Origin: Armillaria gallica
Lineage: Eukaryota > Basidiomycota > Agaricomycetes > Agaricales > Physalacriaceae
Assembly (NCBI GenBank): GCA_037576215.1
Contig: JBANDB010000007.1
Coordinates: 1,147,001 to 1,211,000, forward strand
Direction of reading: 5' to 3'
DNA: 64,000 nucleotides
The notes beneath the pieces were generated by a model. The model did not search any database, had not been told where the DNA came from, and saw nothing but the letters and a program-made list of their open reading frames with translations. The first letter of the stretch is position 1. Each line of letters opens with the position of its first letter. Below are positions 11,050 through 22,579 of this stretch, piece by piece. Made by a program: the position numbers and the translations under genes.

Positions 11050-11760
11050 CCGACGGTGATCCAAGCCTCCAAACTCCTGCGTGCCGGCTTCGGAGTCGCT
11101 CCATGGGCCTTGGTCGCGGGAATATGATAAAGTACGTTGTGTCGGAATAAAGTTAGCGTGGTCCTACCGAGAATGAACGGCATAGACTGAAGATATGCGC
11201 AACAACCTGAGGCATTGATGTTAGCCATCAAAGTCAAGGCTTCCACGGAAAATGACGAACAGTTTTTTGAAAAAACACCGCTCCAAATCGTCCTCTAGTG
11301 GCCAGGCGATATCCTGTTCAGATGATACTGCAGTGGCCTCAGCTGCCGAAAATCTGAATCATGATAGCGAAAACGTACCTCAGAAGAAGCCCCAGTTCTC
11401 TCTATCCCGCCAACGGAGGGTTATACCGATTCCTTCAAGTCTTTCTCTCCACCGTGGTCATCCCATCCACCCGACTCGCCAGAACGTCTTGGCACGAGGT
11501 CGTTGAACACGATGCTGGTAAAGAGAAGACGCGCGCGCGTTTAACGTTGGGAGGTGGCGGAAGGAGTGGGCATTGGAACGCCTGGAAGAATCGAAGATGT
11601 TGTGTTGTGGTGATACAGGAAGTTGCCGACGGATTCAGACCCGCGCTCGTCCCAAAGGGGATCGACCGCGTTTCCCCTCTTACCCCTTCCTTCACAGTTT
11701 TACTTCGCTTCATATCGTTTATCTACTCGCTCACTGTATGCAATCCAAAGTTCTTTGAAA
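11050..11760. repeat. duplicated unidentified segment, copy 2
   Basis: Partner of the block at 5260-5930 in the same orientation; the best matching stretches are about 11060-11125 and 11585-11740. It contains a CG-alternating run near 11530. The 84-codon plus-strand frame at 11252-11506 is serine/arginine-rich without a family match. I cannot assign a function. Confidence 0.45.
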
Positions 11761-12710
11761 CCTCATGTAGTCTCAAAGTATACTTTGCCGCGCGATCAGC
11801 CTTGACACCATGCCAAAAGGTTCTAGTGCATATATCCTACTCGAGCTCCTGTGTACTATCTGTATAATGTTCAACACGTTATCAGGACTCACCCTCGGGA
11901 ACTGGCTGGACTCTTTCTCATGTATTCCAAGATATCGAGACTTTATCGCACGCGAAACATCAAAACAACGGGAAATCCAATCAGACTTGCAATCTGTTTT
12001 TAGTGGATCTTCCAAATTCTGGATCGATTCCAGACGTCGCGGATTTTGATGTTTGATATTGGAGTGATATCTCATCATCCGGAAGAGCTCCCCCAGGACT
12101 CTGAACCCACGCAAAACCTGTAAAGACGAGGTACAGTTTCGTTCCTCCCTATCTCCCTCGCTTTGCTGCCTTAACAGCCTCTTATTCCTCCCTCCATGCA
12201 TCCAAGCCCCCTCTGCTTGTCGTTCAACGCGTCTTCCATCATTGTCTGTCTCGTCGTTGACTTTGCCCAGGTGGATGGCTTTGGTCTCGTGACCGCTATC
12301 GATTACTTTTCTTTTGTCGATTTCGTCTTCCTCGAGCGCATCGTCGACCGGTAAGCTTTTTCAAATATCTAGGAGTTTTATTCCATTTCTAACTTTTCCT
12401 AGATCTCACACCTACGTATAACGGTAGGGGGGACGCAAAACGGTAGCCAAGGCCTCACTCGACGAAGGTAAGTCATTTCTATATACCTATTATTCCTTTC
12501 ATTTCTTACTTATTTTTCTTAGTTCTCCTCTATGCACGGTAAGCTATCGCCTTATCTCCATCTCTACCGGCTAATCTTCTCTTTAGCTCGTTCTACTGTA
12601 GAGATCATTGAGCGTATCATCAGAATCATGTTCCAAATGTATGGCGATCACTCATTCATTAATCTCCCCTAGGCAGACTCTCAAACTAAAGACAGTCGAG
12701 GTTTTATTCA
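11761..12710. other. no supported gene; intron-like motifs
   Basis: Frames of about 80 (plus) and 142 codons (minus, 11773-12201) overlap without family motifs. At 12350-12660 there are several pyrimidine-rich TTAG/CTAG acceptor-like sites. They hint at a decayed multi-exon gene on the plus strand, but I could not build a convincing protein. Confidence 0.35.
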
Positions 12711-14237
12711 TCAAGCGAGAAAGGTAATAGAAGCTTCCTTAGCAATGCCCTGTGACACCATTCTTGACAATTTTACCGGGATCCAATTTGAAAAACCGCG
12801 ACGCACTGGTACACGGTGTTGTTGACGGCGGTGCCCGAACTTGGTCTGTGGTTTGGGAGCGAAGCCGCAGGGGTTGTGCATTTCCTTGGAGCCGTCCGTT
12901 TTCTCAAAGTCGCTCATTTCGAATACCGACAACTTCTTAAGTCTCTGATCTGGCAGTCTCCACCCGACTACCCAGCATACACAGTATAGTCCTCCCGTCG
13001 CTTCAAATATGCCTATGGTACCAAGCAGCATGTATGAGCCATCTGGTATAGGGTATTGGTGGCGGGCGAAGATCTCAAATGTAGACTCAGTCCCGGTGTC
13101 ATCTTTGACAACAACCTCTCCCTGTCGATCCCGCCCTTGCGAGTCTACCGTGGACAGTCCTCGCACAAAGGCCGGTTCGATAACGTATGCATGCTCGCCT
13201 GGATATGAGTCCACATCTGTCTCACCAGCCCAGCGGTAAAGGAGCGGATTCCACATTGGAAGCTCCTCCGTCATGACCTGCTTCCACGATGGTCTCCAAA
13301 CTTTGTTTCCGTCCCCAGGTTTGGGATACAGGAATAGCAGCTCCGCTTGAGACCAGCCCCCTGCCGCGGCTACCAGTGCCGTCCACGCATCCTCCTCGGA
13401 CTGCTTTGCATAGTACGCTGGCATGAAGTCTGAACGCAGAAGGTATGCCAACCCCACAACTTTATCCACGCCCTCCGTTGATACCCGCTTCTGCATCTGT
13501 GACACCACGGCATACGTCCTTCCAGTATGCTTTAGCGACCATAACAGGCTCTCATACTTCGCCTTTAGTTCTTTGTCGCCGGTGTCCCCACCAATGATCA
13601 CTTCATGATCCTCGCTCATTTCCTGCAGTGTCCATGCACGCTTGAACCAACACCGATCACTCTCAAGGTAATCAGCCTTGGAATCTAAAGGCCGTCCCAG
13701 CCCGCTCAAGTAGAATACCACTCCAGCAAGCCTATTATCATACACTCCTCCAATAGTGGGCACGTCGACCTTCCACTCCTCCTCGCGCAAGTCCTCCCTT
13801 GGCCCGCCTTCTTGTCTCAAACAGAGCACATCTAACCATGCATACTCTGCTCCCAGATTGAGCATCTCAATCCGGATGAGATCTAGGCTGGTGTCTTTGA
13901 GGATTGGCACGGGCCATTCGCGTTCATTGACAGGTGTCAACATGTCCTCACGATCTTCTTTATCCATCCATGAATGTGATATCCCCCACGGCCATTGTCG
14001 AGCGACCCAGTATGGCACCACCTGATTACTATACAGATCCCAGACACGCTGAAGGGGCACACTTGTGGAGATGATTCTATCTTCGGCGAGGACATCGTGC
14101 AGTACCTTTTGGTACCGTACTTCGCGGTTGGATATTTCATCTACTACGGTGGTCAAGTCATCGTACCAAAACGGGTGGAGACGCGTGCGTGCGGTGCCGA
14201 AATCATAGTTACGAGTCCGAGTAAAACGAGGATTCAT
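12711..14237 (-). CDS. HET-domain protein, copy 3 (long ORF, N-terminus displaced)
   Basis: A 508-codon uninterrupted minus-strand frame encoding most of a heterokaryon-incompatibility (HET) domain protein. Visible family blocks in order are VVPYWVARQWPWGISHSWMD, WPVPILKDTSLDLIRIEMLN, the hallmark AEYAWLDVLCLRQ, WFKRAWTLQEMS, a GLAYLL block, ELLFLYPKPG, WRPSWKQVM and the C-terminal VVGWRLPDQRLKKLSVFEMSD. No nucleotide-binding or WD module is visible. Compared with the other copies it lacks about 60 N-terminal residues (PVLKQRPYTGRKP... up to LEDCILKN). These are found on the same strand at 16851-17080, beyond a block of about 2.6 kb. The ATG at 14237 lies inside the foreign sequence and adds about 10 new residues. 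It may be expressed as a truncated protein; functionality is uncertain. Confidence 0.78.
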   Translation of the reverse strand: MNPRFTRTRNYDFGTARTRLHPFWYDDLTTVVDEISNREVRYQKVLHDVLAEDRIISTSVPLQRVWDLYSNQVVPYWVARQWPWGISHSWMDKEDREDMLTPVNEREWPVPILKDTSLDLIRIEMLNLGAEYAWLDVLCLRQEGGPREDLREEEWKVDVPTIGGVYDNRLAGVVFYLSGLGRPLDSKADYLESDRCWFKRAWTLQEMSEDHEVIIGGDTGDKELKAKYESLLWSLKHTGRTYAVVSQMQKRVSTEGVDKVVGLAYLLRSDFMPAYYAKQSEEDAWTALVAAAGGWSQAELLFLYPKPGDGNKVWRPSWKQVMTEELPMWNPLLYRWAGETDVDSYPGEHAYVIEPAFVRGLSTVDSQGRDRQGEVVVKDDTGTESTFEIFARHQYPIPDGSYMLLGTIGIFEATGGLYCVCWVVGWRLPDQRLKKLSVFEMSDFEKTDGSKEMHNPCGFAPKPQTKFGHRRQQHRVPVRRGFSNWIPVKLSRMVSQGIAKEASITFLA

Positions 14238-16850
14238 TCTTTTATGCTACATTTTGAACCTGGACCCTGCATTTTAAGTTTTACCTTAGAATTCAACAGT
14301 AACAAACAACGCTCCTTTTATGGCAATTCAAAAATAATAGCCCGCACCTTCGCTAACACTTATCTCTCGACACAGTGTATCCGTGTCGTTCCCTGTCAGA
14401 TTGGTGCACAAAAGGTATGTTTCATTGATATCTGTATTTATTGGTTTATTTTAGGTACTCTTGGCTCATCTGGCGGCCCCAAGGGCCCCGAATCGCAGCC
14501 ATATTATCCCCCACCTGCGCGTAGGCCCTTGTGTGAGGCACCACTGCGTACGACGCCCACAAGACACTGCCCCAGCGAAGACCGTTGCCTAGGACCAGGC
14601 CAACGCCCATTACCGCCCCATTATTGGCCCGAGAACCAGGACCATCTCCACCTTTCCCCCTTACCCAGCATCGCCCATATCGACATCGGGACCAATCGCC
14701 CTTACACAGTGATTTCGCTCGCGGCAACGATCACGAACAAAATGGAGGATACGAAATCGGGCGCCATCTGCAAGCATGGCACGGGAACGAGTGTTCAGCA
14801 ATGGGGACAACGACAAAGCCAAACCGGGCGACAACGATGATGAAGAGAGGGCCGGACAGGGTCTGAGAACCTTGGAGGGGTATGGTGGAAGGTAGGGCAT
14901 GGGCGCGGTGGAGGGGGGAACGCGCTGGGGAGGGTGCAGGAAGTGGAACAGTGCGAGCAGGAGGGTGGGAGCAAGATCGGACCCCCAACATCCAGCGAAG
15001 CCTGCAATGACAGCATCCATCTGGGCGTCGGTTCTACTCCTCAGTATGCGACGGGAGACGCCAAGATGACAGCGACATGAGCACCGACAGCCCCGACGCT
15101 ACCACCCCCTGCCCAACACTAACATTGGTCCCTACTGCCCGCCCCAGGTCCGAAACACCCTCCATCTCCATGCATCTCCCATTTTCGACATGGGGGATCA
15201 CACCTATCAGACCTATTTTCCTCCCCGACATCATTGACCCCCGTCCCCGCCGCATCCTGCGCCCTCCGTTGACCGTATGACCACCATCGGACCTCCACCT
15301 CTGTTTTCGATACTGGAAACCTGATAGTGGTTGCCATTTCTCCTCACGAGCTCCCTGTTATGCTCTATAGCGCCGCCGATCCCTACCTAGCCCCTTCTTC
15401 ATCCTTAGTTCATGCTACAGCTGCAAATACAGGGACTGTGCTATACACGATATAGAGTAGCACAGTGCTACCCACTGCACACCCACCCGATGCAGCCAAC
15501 GATGCTTGCCGACGTTGACGACATCCCGGCCTCAATACCGAAAATTTCCGTTTTTCACGGCATTGCGCAGCCCTTGTGTGCTGCATTTCGGCGACTATGT
15601 TGTCGGAGGACCCTTTACCGCTATCTATGCATGGTAGACTGCCCCCAATCCCGCCTATTTTATCTGTGTTATATATTCATTTGTATCATAATATTTTATA
15701 CATGAATATTACTTAGAACACGAATTTGTCAACGAGCGGGAAAGGAAGTACTACAAGATGTCGAGAGTTGTCAAGAAACATGGGTCGCATGGAAGCGGGC
15801 CGAGGCGAACGTGGGATGTGTAGCAAATGGTTCACCAGTTGTCTTCTTTGGTCTTGCGATTGTGTATGTTTCACGTTTATTTTGTGCCCAGTCTTTCCCT
15901 CACCTTTTGTGCAGCATCGGTATACTCCTAACCATTATGATACCACTGGTGCTGTGTTTTGATTAACAGCAACAATTCTCTTGCCAATGTTACTGGCAAG
16001 TTGCGACTGGGAAATTGCGTTATCGATCTACTTAAGTGTGGGAGAACGAAGGCAGAACAAGGAAAGAGCAACGAGGCTCGAAAGGTGCACCGCTTCTTGC
16101 CCGATTAGGGGTGTGCCGAAGTGGGCCGAAGTTCAAGCTCCGCTTCAAAGGTGTAAATTACCGGTAATAAGTGTACACAATGCCCTCGGCACCAAACTTT
16201 GCCCTGAGACAATGTATCATCATAAGGCGAGCATCGTAAGTCCATTGTTAGCATATTTTGGTGTTACTTCTGATGCATTTATGATCAGTAGACCAGTTCA
16301 GACTCGTCGTCTTCGCAAACCTAGTCGGCAAAATCAAAGCACGGCTTCAGATGCCCAACTCCTACCTCGCCTCTATCTCGTTCCTTGACTCTGTCTTCCA
16401 GTTTCCCTTTGGAGCGTGGCGGCAACTTCAACAACAGTATGTTTATCCCCTCACGTGTGTTTGCAAAAGTACGGACCATTTCTTCGTAGCTTGCCTGTCC
16501 TTTCAATAGTATTGACCTCTCTAGTAGATCCTAATATGGGCAAAACTCTTATCTATGTTGCCTTTTACTTTAGTTTAGGAAGATGTAAGTATCTGCTGTC
16601 TGACTTGGATGTCATAGCTCCTCTGAGTCCTCTCTCATGGATTGGTGCTAGTCTATTCTAACTCCATCCTCGCCACCCTCAACACTCACAAAAACTCCAT
16701 AGGTCTTCCTACATGGATGACTTGATGCTTTCTCACGAATTTCAGCTTCACCACGGTCCATGAATACTCGCATTAGTCCATTCAATCTCCAATCTAGCTG
16801 GGCACTTCGGACTCGTACCTGCCGTGCCCGCAACGGCCCACTTCGGCTAA
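14238..16850. mobile_element. 2.6-kb block splitting HET copy 3 (probable insertion)
   Basis: The N-terminal HET fragment stops at 16851 after LEDCILKN and the remainder resumes at about 14217 with YDFGTA, exactly where the other copies read on. AGTT occurs at both joins (about 14211 and 16850), a possible short target duplication. TACGAGTCCGA starts the left side (14212-14222) and its reverse complement lies 20-30 bp inside the right side (about 16808-16818). No transposase-like protein is visible in the block. Its longest frames (281 codons from 13995, mostly antisense to HET) have no motif. Probably a decayed non-autonomous element or nested elements. Confidence 0.6.
16115..16847. mobile_element. 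possible nested element bounded by 14-bp inverted repeats
   Basis: GCCGAAGTGGGCCG at 16115-16128 recurs inverted at 16834-16847. The left end reads TAGGGGTGTGCCGAAG, resembling the start of hAT-type termini. No coding content is recognised between the repeats, and target duplications are not clear. This may be the inner part of the larger block that splits HET copy 3. Confidence 0.4.
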
Positions 16851-17080
16851 GTTTTTCAAGATGCAGTCCTCAAGAGCAGAGTATATGATGTACCGAGGGC
16901 GGTGTTGAATTTCTCCAAAAGTATCGAAATGCCGAGGTCGGCGCAGAGAGTGTCCGCGAGAGCGGATGGCATGATGGGTTTCCTGCCAGTGTAGGGCCGT
17001 TGCTTCAGCACTTGAATGGATGTCATTTGGCCGAATCCAGTTGGGGCGGAGAGGGTGACCTCGGGGAGATCTTTATACTT
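16851..17080 (-). pseudogene. displaced N-terminal piece of HET copy 3
   Basis: The minus strand reads DLPEVTLSAP, QVLKQRPYTGRKP, PSALADTLCADLG and LLEKFNTALGTSYTL, the family N-terminus. About 19 bases are missing before LEDCILKN compared with copy 1, which shifts the frame. The piece ends at the join with the 2.6-kb block. No start codon in frame is evident, and the true 5' exon is not identified. Confidence 0.75.
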
Positions 17081-17265
17081 GTAGTGATCTATACCATATT
17101 TAATGCCACTATTTTCGAGTTTTCAGGCGCTTACCCAGCCATATGCGCGAATCACTCTTAAACGTGATATCGTCCTGGTATCGGAGATACCATTGGGCCC
17201 CTTCCATCAAGAGGAAGTTCAGGAGGTCAAAGGGGTGCGGTACCAAGGTGTGTTTGCAATATGGC

Positions 17266-17436
17266 TGTCCTACTCAAAGGATTAGACGTGCGATGTCCCA
17301 CAAGGCAAACAAAGACCGATATCATCAAGCCGCACTCAGAAATCCTACGGCAAGATGGACGCCCAGGAAATCGATTCCGACCTGCCAAAAGAGGACGTGT
17401 TATTGACGAGGATCTGACGGGCGTGTAAGTACGTAC
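17266..17436 (+). repeat. duplicated unidentified coding-like segment, copy 2
   Basis: Partner of 9750-9918. One frame reads KTDIIKPHSEILRQDGRP, then GNRFRPAKRGRVIDEDLTGV, and then meets a GTAAGTACGT donor-like site. It looks like one exon of a lost gene; the family is not recognised. It lies 186 bp beyond the displaced HET fragment. Confidence 0.5.
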
Positions 17437-17693
17437 TCACAGAAACAGTTAATTGTACGATTTTTACGTGAATCTTTCATCAAGGGTCGACGATCTCGGA
17501 AACAATCTGGCACCCAATTCCCAGTGCGACTCAGCATACTATCGCAAACCAAGAATTACGCTGAACCAGTTCATCGTTGTTCCAGTCAGTCTTCTAAGAC
17601 CTCCCAAAGTTTCATTCACAACCGAGAATATGTTCCATGCGGTATGTTATGTATATTCAGTGTCGTTCTTTGTGCGTCATAATACTAGTACGG

Positions 17694-17795
17694 CCTGATC
17701 TGCTGGATCTCGACCAGTAACCAGGCGACTTCTTGGGGAAGAATCGGTTCCGGAAGAATCAATAACAGGATCCACACCAGCGCCAGAGGCTCGCT
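17694..17795 (-). pseudogene. DyP peroxidase C-terminal relic
   Basis: Closely matches 19076-19172 inside the DyP gene (shared stretches such as AGGATCCACACC and GGATCTCGACCAGT/GGATCTAGACCAGT). In the minus-strand translation GAGVDPVI and SSPRSRLVTGRDPAD correspond to GTGVDPII and SSRSRPITGLDPTD of the intact protein. Only one exon-sized piece remains. Confidence 0.72.
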
Positions 17796-17813
17796 ACCTA
17801 TGCTTGTGCTTTA

Positions 17814-17875
17814 AGTAAAAATAATAAATAAAAGAAAAGAAAAAGAAAAAAGAAAAAGAGAAGGGGAAGGAGAGA
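17814..17875. repeat. A/G-rich low-complexity run
   Basis: About 60 bases of A-rich sequence with interspersed G, directly after the DyP relic. It could be a degenerate poly(A) tail or a simple low-complexity tract; nothing else supports a retroelement. Confidence 0.6.
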
Positions 17876-18905
17876 TATGACTGAACATTGTACTGACCTA
17901 TCCGGGACCGCGTAAAGGGATAGAAATTGGACGTTGAGGCAGGAGGTTATGGTGCGGGGAGAACGATGCACTGCCACCGGTGATTTCCATCATCGGCTAT
18001 CGTGCCGCGAGGTAGCAAATAATTTAATTTCTCAGAATTTGGTATCTACATTCCCCCCAAATTTTAACAGTAGAATATGTAGTACTATATCCATAGGGCT
18101 GTATTTTTTCAGCCTTTTACGCTCCGATGAAATAATTTGGGAGATTTCACTGCCCTTTTCAATGCTATCAATGCTATCTAGCGGAGTTTTATTTTCGGCT
18201 CTACGGCTGCCGCACTCGTCGCCATCCACATCATGCTCTCGGGGCGTCGACTCATATTTTGACCTTACATATTATTATTATACCGCATATACACATTACT
18301 CGCTCTCTGCCTACCCTCAGACAATATTCTCGCAGCATGTGCCAACTATTTTCTGAACATACTCATCACTAGCATGGCTCACAGATTGTATACAACCTCC
18401 AGCACGATGAAATGGACACACAAGATCAAGATGGATGTCCTTAGTACTCACTTTTACTTGCTACTGTCTATTATTAGTTAATACTATCGTGTTTCGACCT
18501 CAATCTACTTCATGTTGCCTGTCTTCAGAGATTATCTATGGTAAAACATTCCCCTTCTTGGTGCAGGTGAGGTTTGAATTATAGTGTTCTTAAATACGTG
18601 TGTGTATGTACAGAATAGAAGAGTAGACTTTAAAACGAAGGTGTAAAGTCGCACCATCGTAGGTTCGAACTTAGCGACGTGCACTTGCCCATTGTGGAGG
18701 CTTCCGGCCACAAGGCTAGTGGCGTGGAAAACTATCACTACTCTTAGAATAACAAATATATTAAAACTCCGCTAGCTAGCGATAGCGATAGCAAGGCACC
18801 AGCATGAGTAACGACCCGTGCCAGAGTAGAAGAAGCTACACAGATGATGCTGTGCTATTAGTTAGAGACTATATTCTCAATTCAACATCCCTGTCTATGA
18901 GTATT
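17876..18905. other. no supported gene
   Basis: AT-rich, with a 140-codon plus-strand frame (17934-18356) lacking motifs. A GGTTCGAAC motif near 18664 resembles a tRNA B box, but the flanks do not pair as a T arm. The 3' end of the DyP gene follows. Confidence 0.4.
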
Positions 18906-20843
18906 TTAAGCAGCAATGGTATTCAATATAGCAGAGATGGAGGGCGAGAAGAAGTACTCCCCACCCCGCGATACGACAAAATCTGAGAGGTCACAAGTAT
19001 CAGCTCGAAGCTGCCAGTTCAATTTTTGAGCGGACACCCACCATTCTGCAACGTGATAGCACGGCCCGGGTCTGTTGGATCTAGACCAGTGATTGGACGA
19101 CTTCTTGAAGAAGGGTCGGTTCCTGCAGAACCAATAATAGGATCCACACCGGTGCCGGCTTGGAAGAAGCTACAGAGTACTCAGACTTGAACACAGGCGA
19201 AAAATTCAAACTACCTACTTCGCGTTGTTGACCCAAAACTGCTGCAAAAATCGGAAGCCCTCGTTGATGTTAGATTGATATGCAACTATAGCAACCTCAG
19301 TCAGTCGGAACTCGTTTGGACTAGTAATGCATTTCAGCCAACCAAAGGCAAGACCACGCTCCAAAGAAGCACTGGTTGTATTCGATGCTGCTTCATCATC
19401 GGTCACTGAGAACATACTATAAGTTGGAATCGGATTTCGGCTAAAGAGGTCTAACCTTCTGGTCCGTATGGAATACCAGCACGAATGATGTGATTGGCGG
19501 TGTTCTCGGGTGAGAAATCCCCACGAGGACGCGTCTTCCTGGTATGAGCAGAAAAAGGACATCGCGTTTGGTTGGTATTACTCTGATCGTCATGAAGGTA
19601 TGTAAAATTATTGTTCCTTGTAGGGTCCACTGCCAACGTAGGGTCGTCGAATAACGGTGCAAGATCGACAGGCGCACCCTGCAGTCATAAGTCAGTCAGG
19701 AATTTCCTCTCGGGTTGTAACATACACTCTTCCATCGGCCGACCATACGGGCACCCAATAGAGCGGATCCCTCCTCGGAAGTGAGAATACCGGGCTCAGA
19801 AATCGGATTGTCCAACAAAAATTTGTTGAACTCTGGCACTAGCTGCTCCATCTGACGGAAGACTAGGAATGAGCCATCTTTAGCCCAGGGGGGACGAGTA
19901 GTGCTATCCCCGTCCTCGGCTAGTAAAATTTCTCCCGCATCGACGGCTAGCTGGCCCGGCAGAGGTGATTGTGTAAAGCCCTTGACGGCGGGCTGGCTTA
20001 TTCCATCCATGTACCCAAAATCTGAATACATATCATCAAGAAACGATCACATGGGTGAAAGACGGTAAAGCCTTACGTTCGTGACCTTCCTCTGATCCAG
20101 GGCGGGCTTCTCCCTGAACGCGATGCAGCTCACCGATAGAGTCCCCCAGAATTGACGTGAGATTCGACAAGGTCTCATCGACGTTATCAATAGTGTCCGA
20201 CGCAAGGAGGAAAACACCGTGAACAGATGTTCCCGCAAATGATTGTACCCAATTGCCCGTTCCGGGATCACCGACGGCGGCAGAATCAGCTTCTTGTCCT
20301 TGGGAGTAGAATTCGTCGCCTAAATTATCGGTGATGCCCAGAGCAGTGAGTCCTGACTGCGAAAACGCGACGTTGACTGCTGTTAGAGGCTGGGTCGTGA
20401 TGTCCAAAATCTGGGTCGTAGAGGTAATGAGAGGGTGGATATCCGTCGCCAGTTTGTTCTTAAAGTCAGTCGCGTTTTGAATACCGAAGAAGAAAAAAAG
20501 CTCTTTCTTCTTCTTCATGCCAACCCTGTATCCCATCAGTTCATAGGGGTCGAGAAGACAATTCGACTTGACTCACAGAATATCTGCCTGAATGTCATCC
20601 AAGTTCAAATCGACAGTTGCCGCGGCTGCTTGAGCTTCTTGGACAGTTGGTAGATCTGGTTGGGGCGCGGGGTCTATTGGAAGCTTTATCTAAATCACAG
20701 ACGAGCGCATAGAGATGCATACTATTCAGTATAGACGTCGTCCGTCGACGTTGAAGCCGGTCGGCATGACTGGGACGACCAGCAGCATTGAAGGCCAGGG
20801 ACAGTAACAAAAGAGAGGTGGAGAAAGCACCAGAAGTCTTCAT
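18906..20843 (-). CDS. DyP-type (dye-decolorizing) heme peroxidase, secreted
   Basis: Extracellular heme peroxidase that oxidises dyes and lignin-related phenolics with H2O2. Start at 20843 opens MKTSGAFSTSLLLLSLAF, a clear signal peptide, followed by an RRR processing-like site. After two introns comes MKKKKELFFFFGIQNATDF. The distal motif GYMDG (the DyP GXXDG, catalytic Asp) is assembled across an intron as EGHEHFGYMDGISQP near 19990-20065. The proximal region reads CPFSAHTRKTRPRGD and NHIIRAGIPYG (heme His and Arg positions of the family). The 3' part needs three more introns to give ERGLAFVAYQSNINEGF, then GTGVDPIIGS, then DFVVSRGGEYFFSPSIS and a stop at 18906. All junctions keep frame with GT-AG borders, so I regard the gene as intact, about 500 residues. 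The first intron's borders are the least certain. Relics of the same gene lie at 17.7 and 28.4 kb. Confidence 0.93.
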
Positions 20844-22579
20844 CTTTCGATACGAAGAAGAACGGCGGTCAATGAACTGCAATGAACGCGTCCAGCTTCT
20901 TTTAAAGCAAAATATGAAACATGCCCTGAGTCAAGTTGCCCAAGAATCCTGCTTTTAGTCACACAACCGCGAGAAAGTATGCTGGCATCTAGAAGTTATG
21001 TAAAACCAATAATGAGGGTGCACTGCTCTAATATATTTCGGCGTTACTATTGTCAAAGTGGTCATTGACTCACCATCATGAAAGGCATAATCCAGCCGCG
21101 TGAGAATAAGCCGAACATTCGCTCGCACGAGCCCTATGCCCGTGAGAGTCACTGTGAACCCATTCAATCCCATAGAATCCAGAACGAAGCGGATACTTGA
21201 TGCAGAGCGAATTTCGGCGCCATGGAGGCATTGTATGTTGCCAGTTTAAACTTCAGCGGCCCCGACACGCCGCAGCCAACAGCTAATATAGATATCTAAA
21301 CCTGAACGACGCTTAAGGTGCATCCCTTGGGATTCGATATGAGGCAAGAGCGCGCCATTCGATAGAGTGGAAAGCACATCGCGTCAGCTAATATTCATGT
21401 CTCAGTCTGGAACTACTGTTTCAAAGAATCACCCTCACAAGATGTTCCATTATGCACTTGAGAAGCAAGCTGTGTTCCAGTTGTCAACCATCTCTACGCA
21501 ACACCGCGCGTTTTGGACCGGCAGTCGGTTCTCTAGAGCTTTGACGTAAACAAATCGGGGACACCGGTGGTCATTACTTATGCTGTGAAGACGAAATTAT
21601 GCGGCACCACAAGGAACCTTACAAATGCTTGAGCAAGCTCTCTCATTCGAATAGTGATCGATGGACCTGTTTCTGATATCTGAGTAGAATCCGATGAAGT
21701 CAATAAAAAGCTAACGTACAACGGTGAAGAATCCCCGACCAGCGGTGAACTTCCCATGACAGAGATCACGATCAAGGTTCGGAAAACTGATAGTTGTATC
21801 CTGTAAAACGGGGATCAAGTCGAAGACCTAGAAAAAGGCACGCTGAAACAATTTATGGATGCCGTCGGTATTGCGAGATACCTGCGAACGGGCGCATGAA
21901 AGAGTGTAGACTGGAAAGTTGGCCAGAATAGTGTAGCGGCTCTTCGGTCGGCCAGTATTACTTTCGTTAGTCATGAATCAAGACTGGTTGATTCAGAATT
22001 CAAGTATTTCGCGAGGCGACACCTAGTTGAACATTAATCACCACCAGTAATCACAAAAATACCCAAGGAACAGATTACCAATTCCAGTTAAGAACACGGG
22101 TATGGAGATGTGATTACACACCCTGGTTGGATATTCTGAGTCGATACCAGCGTCGCCGCTCTCGGCAGGCATACGGGGAACCACACAAGTCACCACTACA
22201 CGTCAGAGGGGGAAGAAAAATTTCCGAACTGTTCCTAGGTTTGGTACTGACTCCCGACCATATCGCAGTCATCAACACTCATCGCATCCTCAGTGATAAG
22301 CGCCATGCGAATTTATTGCAGGTCTTGCCAAGTGTATGGAACACCAGAGCGAGGATCTTGAATAAGGTTTGAGCTGCAGCAAAATATTCAGTTCTCTATA
22401 CCAGTCACTTGGAATAGCATACGAAATCGATACTGCGTGTTGGTGACTCTGATGATCTCCGACGTCCTACTGGTACTACCTTAGTTCCTGTACCTAGGCT
22501 CGGGTAGGTGCTGAAGGCGAGCTGCTGACTGACGACGACCCAGAACTGCCGGCTGACAGAAGTAAAAGTCTGATCATGA
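20844..22579. other. no supported gene between DyP and NDC1
   Basis: Minus-strand fragments with intron-like borders (for example a GRGFFTV segment before a GTACG site near 21720) suggest a possible divergent or decayed gene at about 21570-21850. I could not chain exons into a recognisable protein. Plus-strand frames are short. Confidence 0.35.

Noticed and set aside
11773..12201. 142-codon minus-strand frame
   Set aside because: No family resemblance and no supporting splice structure; it overlaps similar-length frames on the other strand.
13995..14840. 281-codon plus-strand frame
   Set aside because: Half lies antisense to the HET frame and the rest has biased, motif-free sequence; most likely a shadow frame.
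14440..15400. overlapping proline/arginine-rich frames on both strands
   Set aside because: They arise from C/G-rich low-complexity sequence within the block that splits HET copy 3; no motif or transposase signature.
18650..18690. GGTTCGAAC resembling a tRNA B box
   Set aside because: The flanking bases do not form the 5-bp T stem and no acceptor stem or anticodon arm can be paired.
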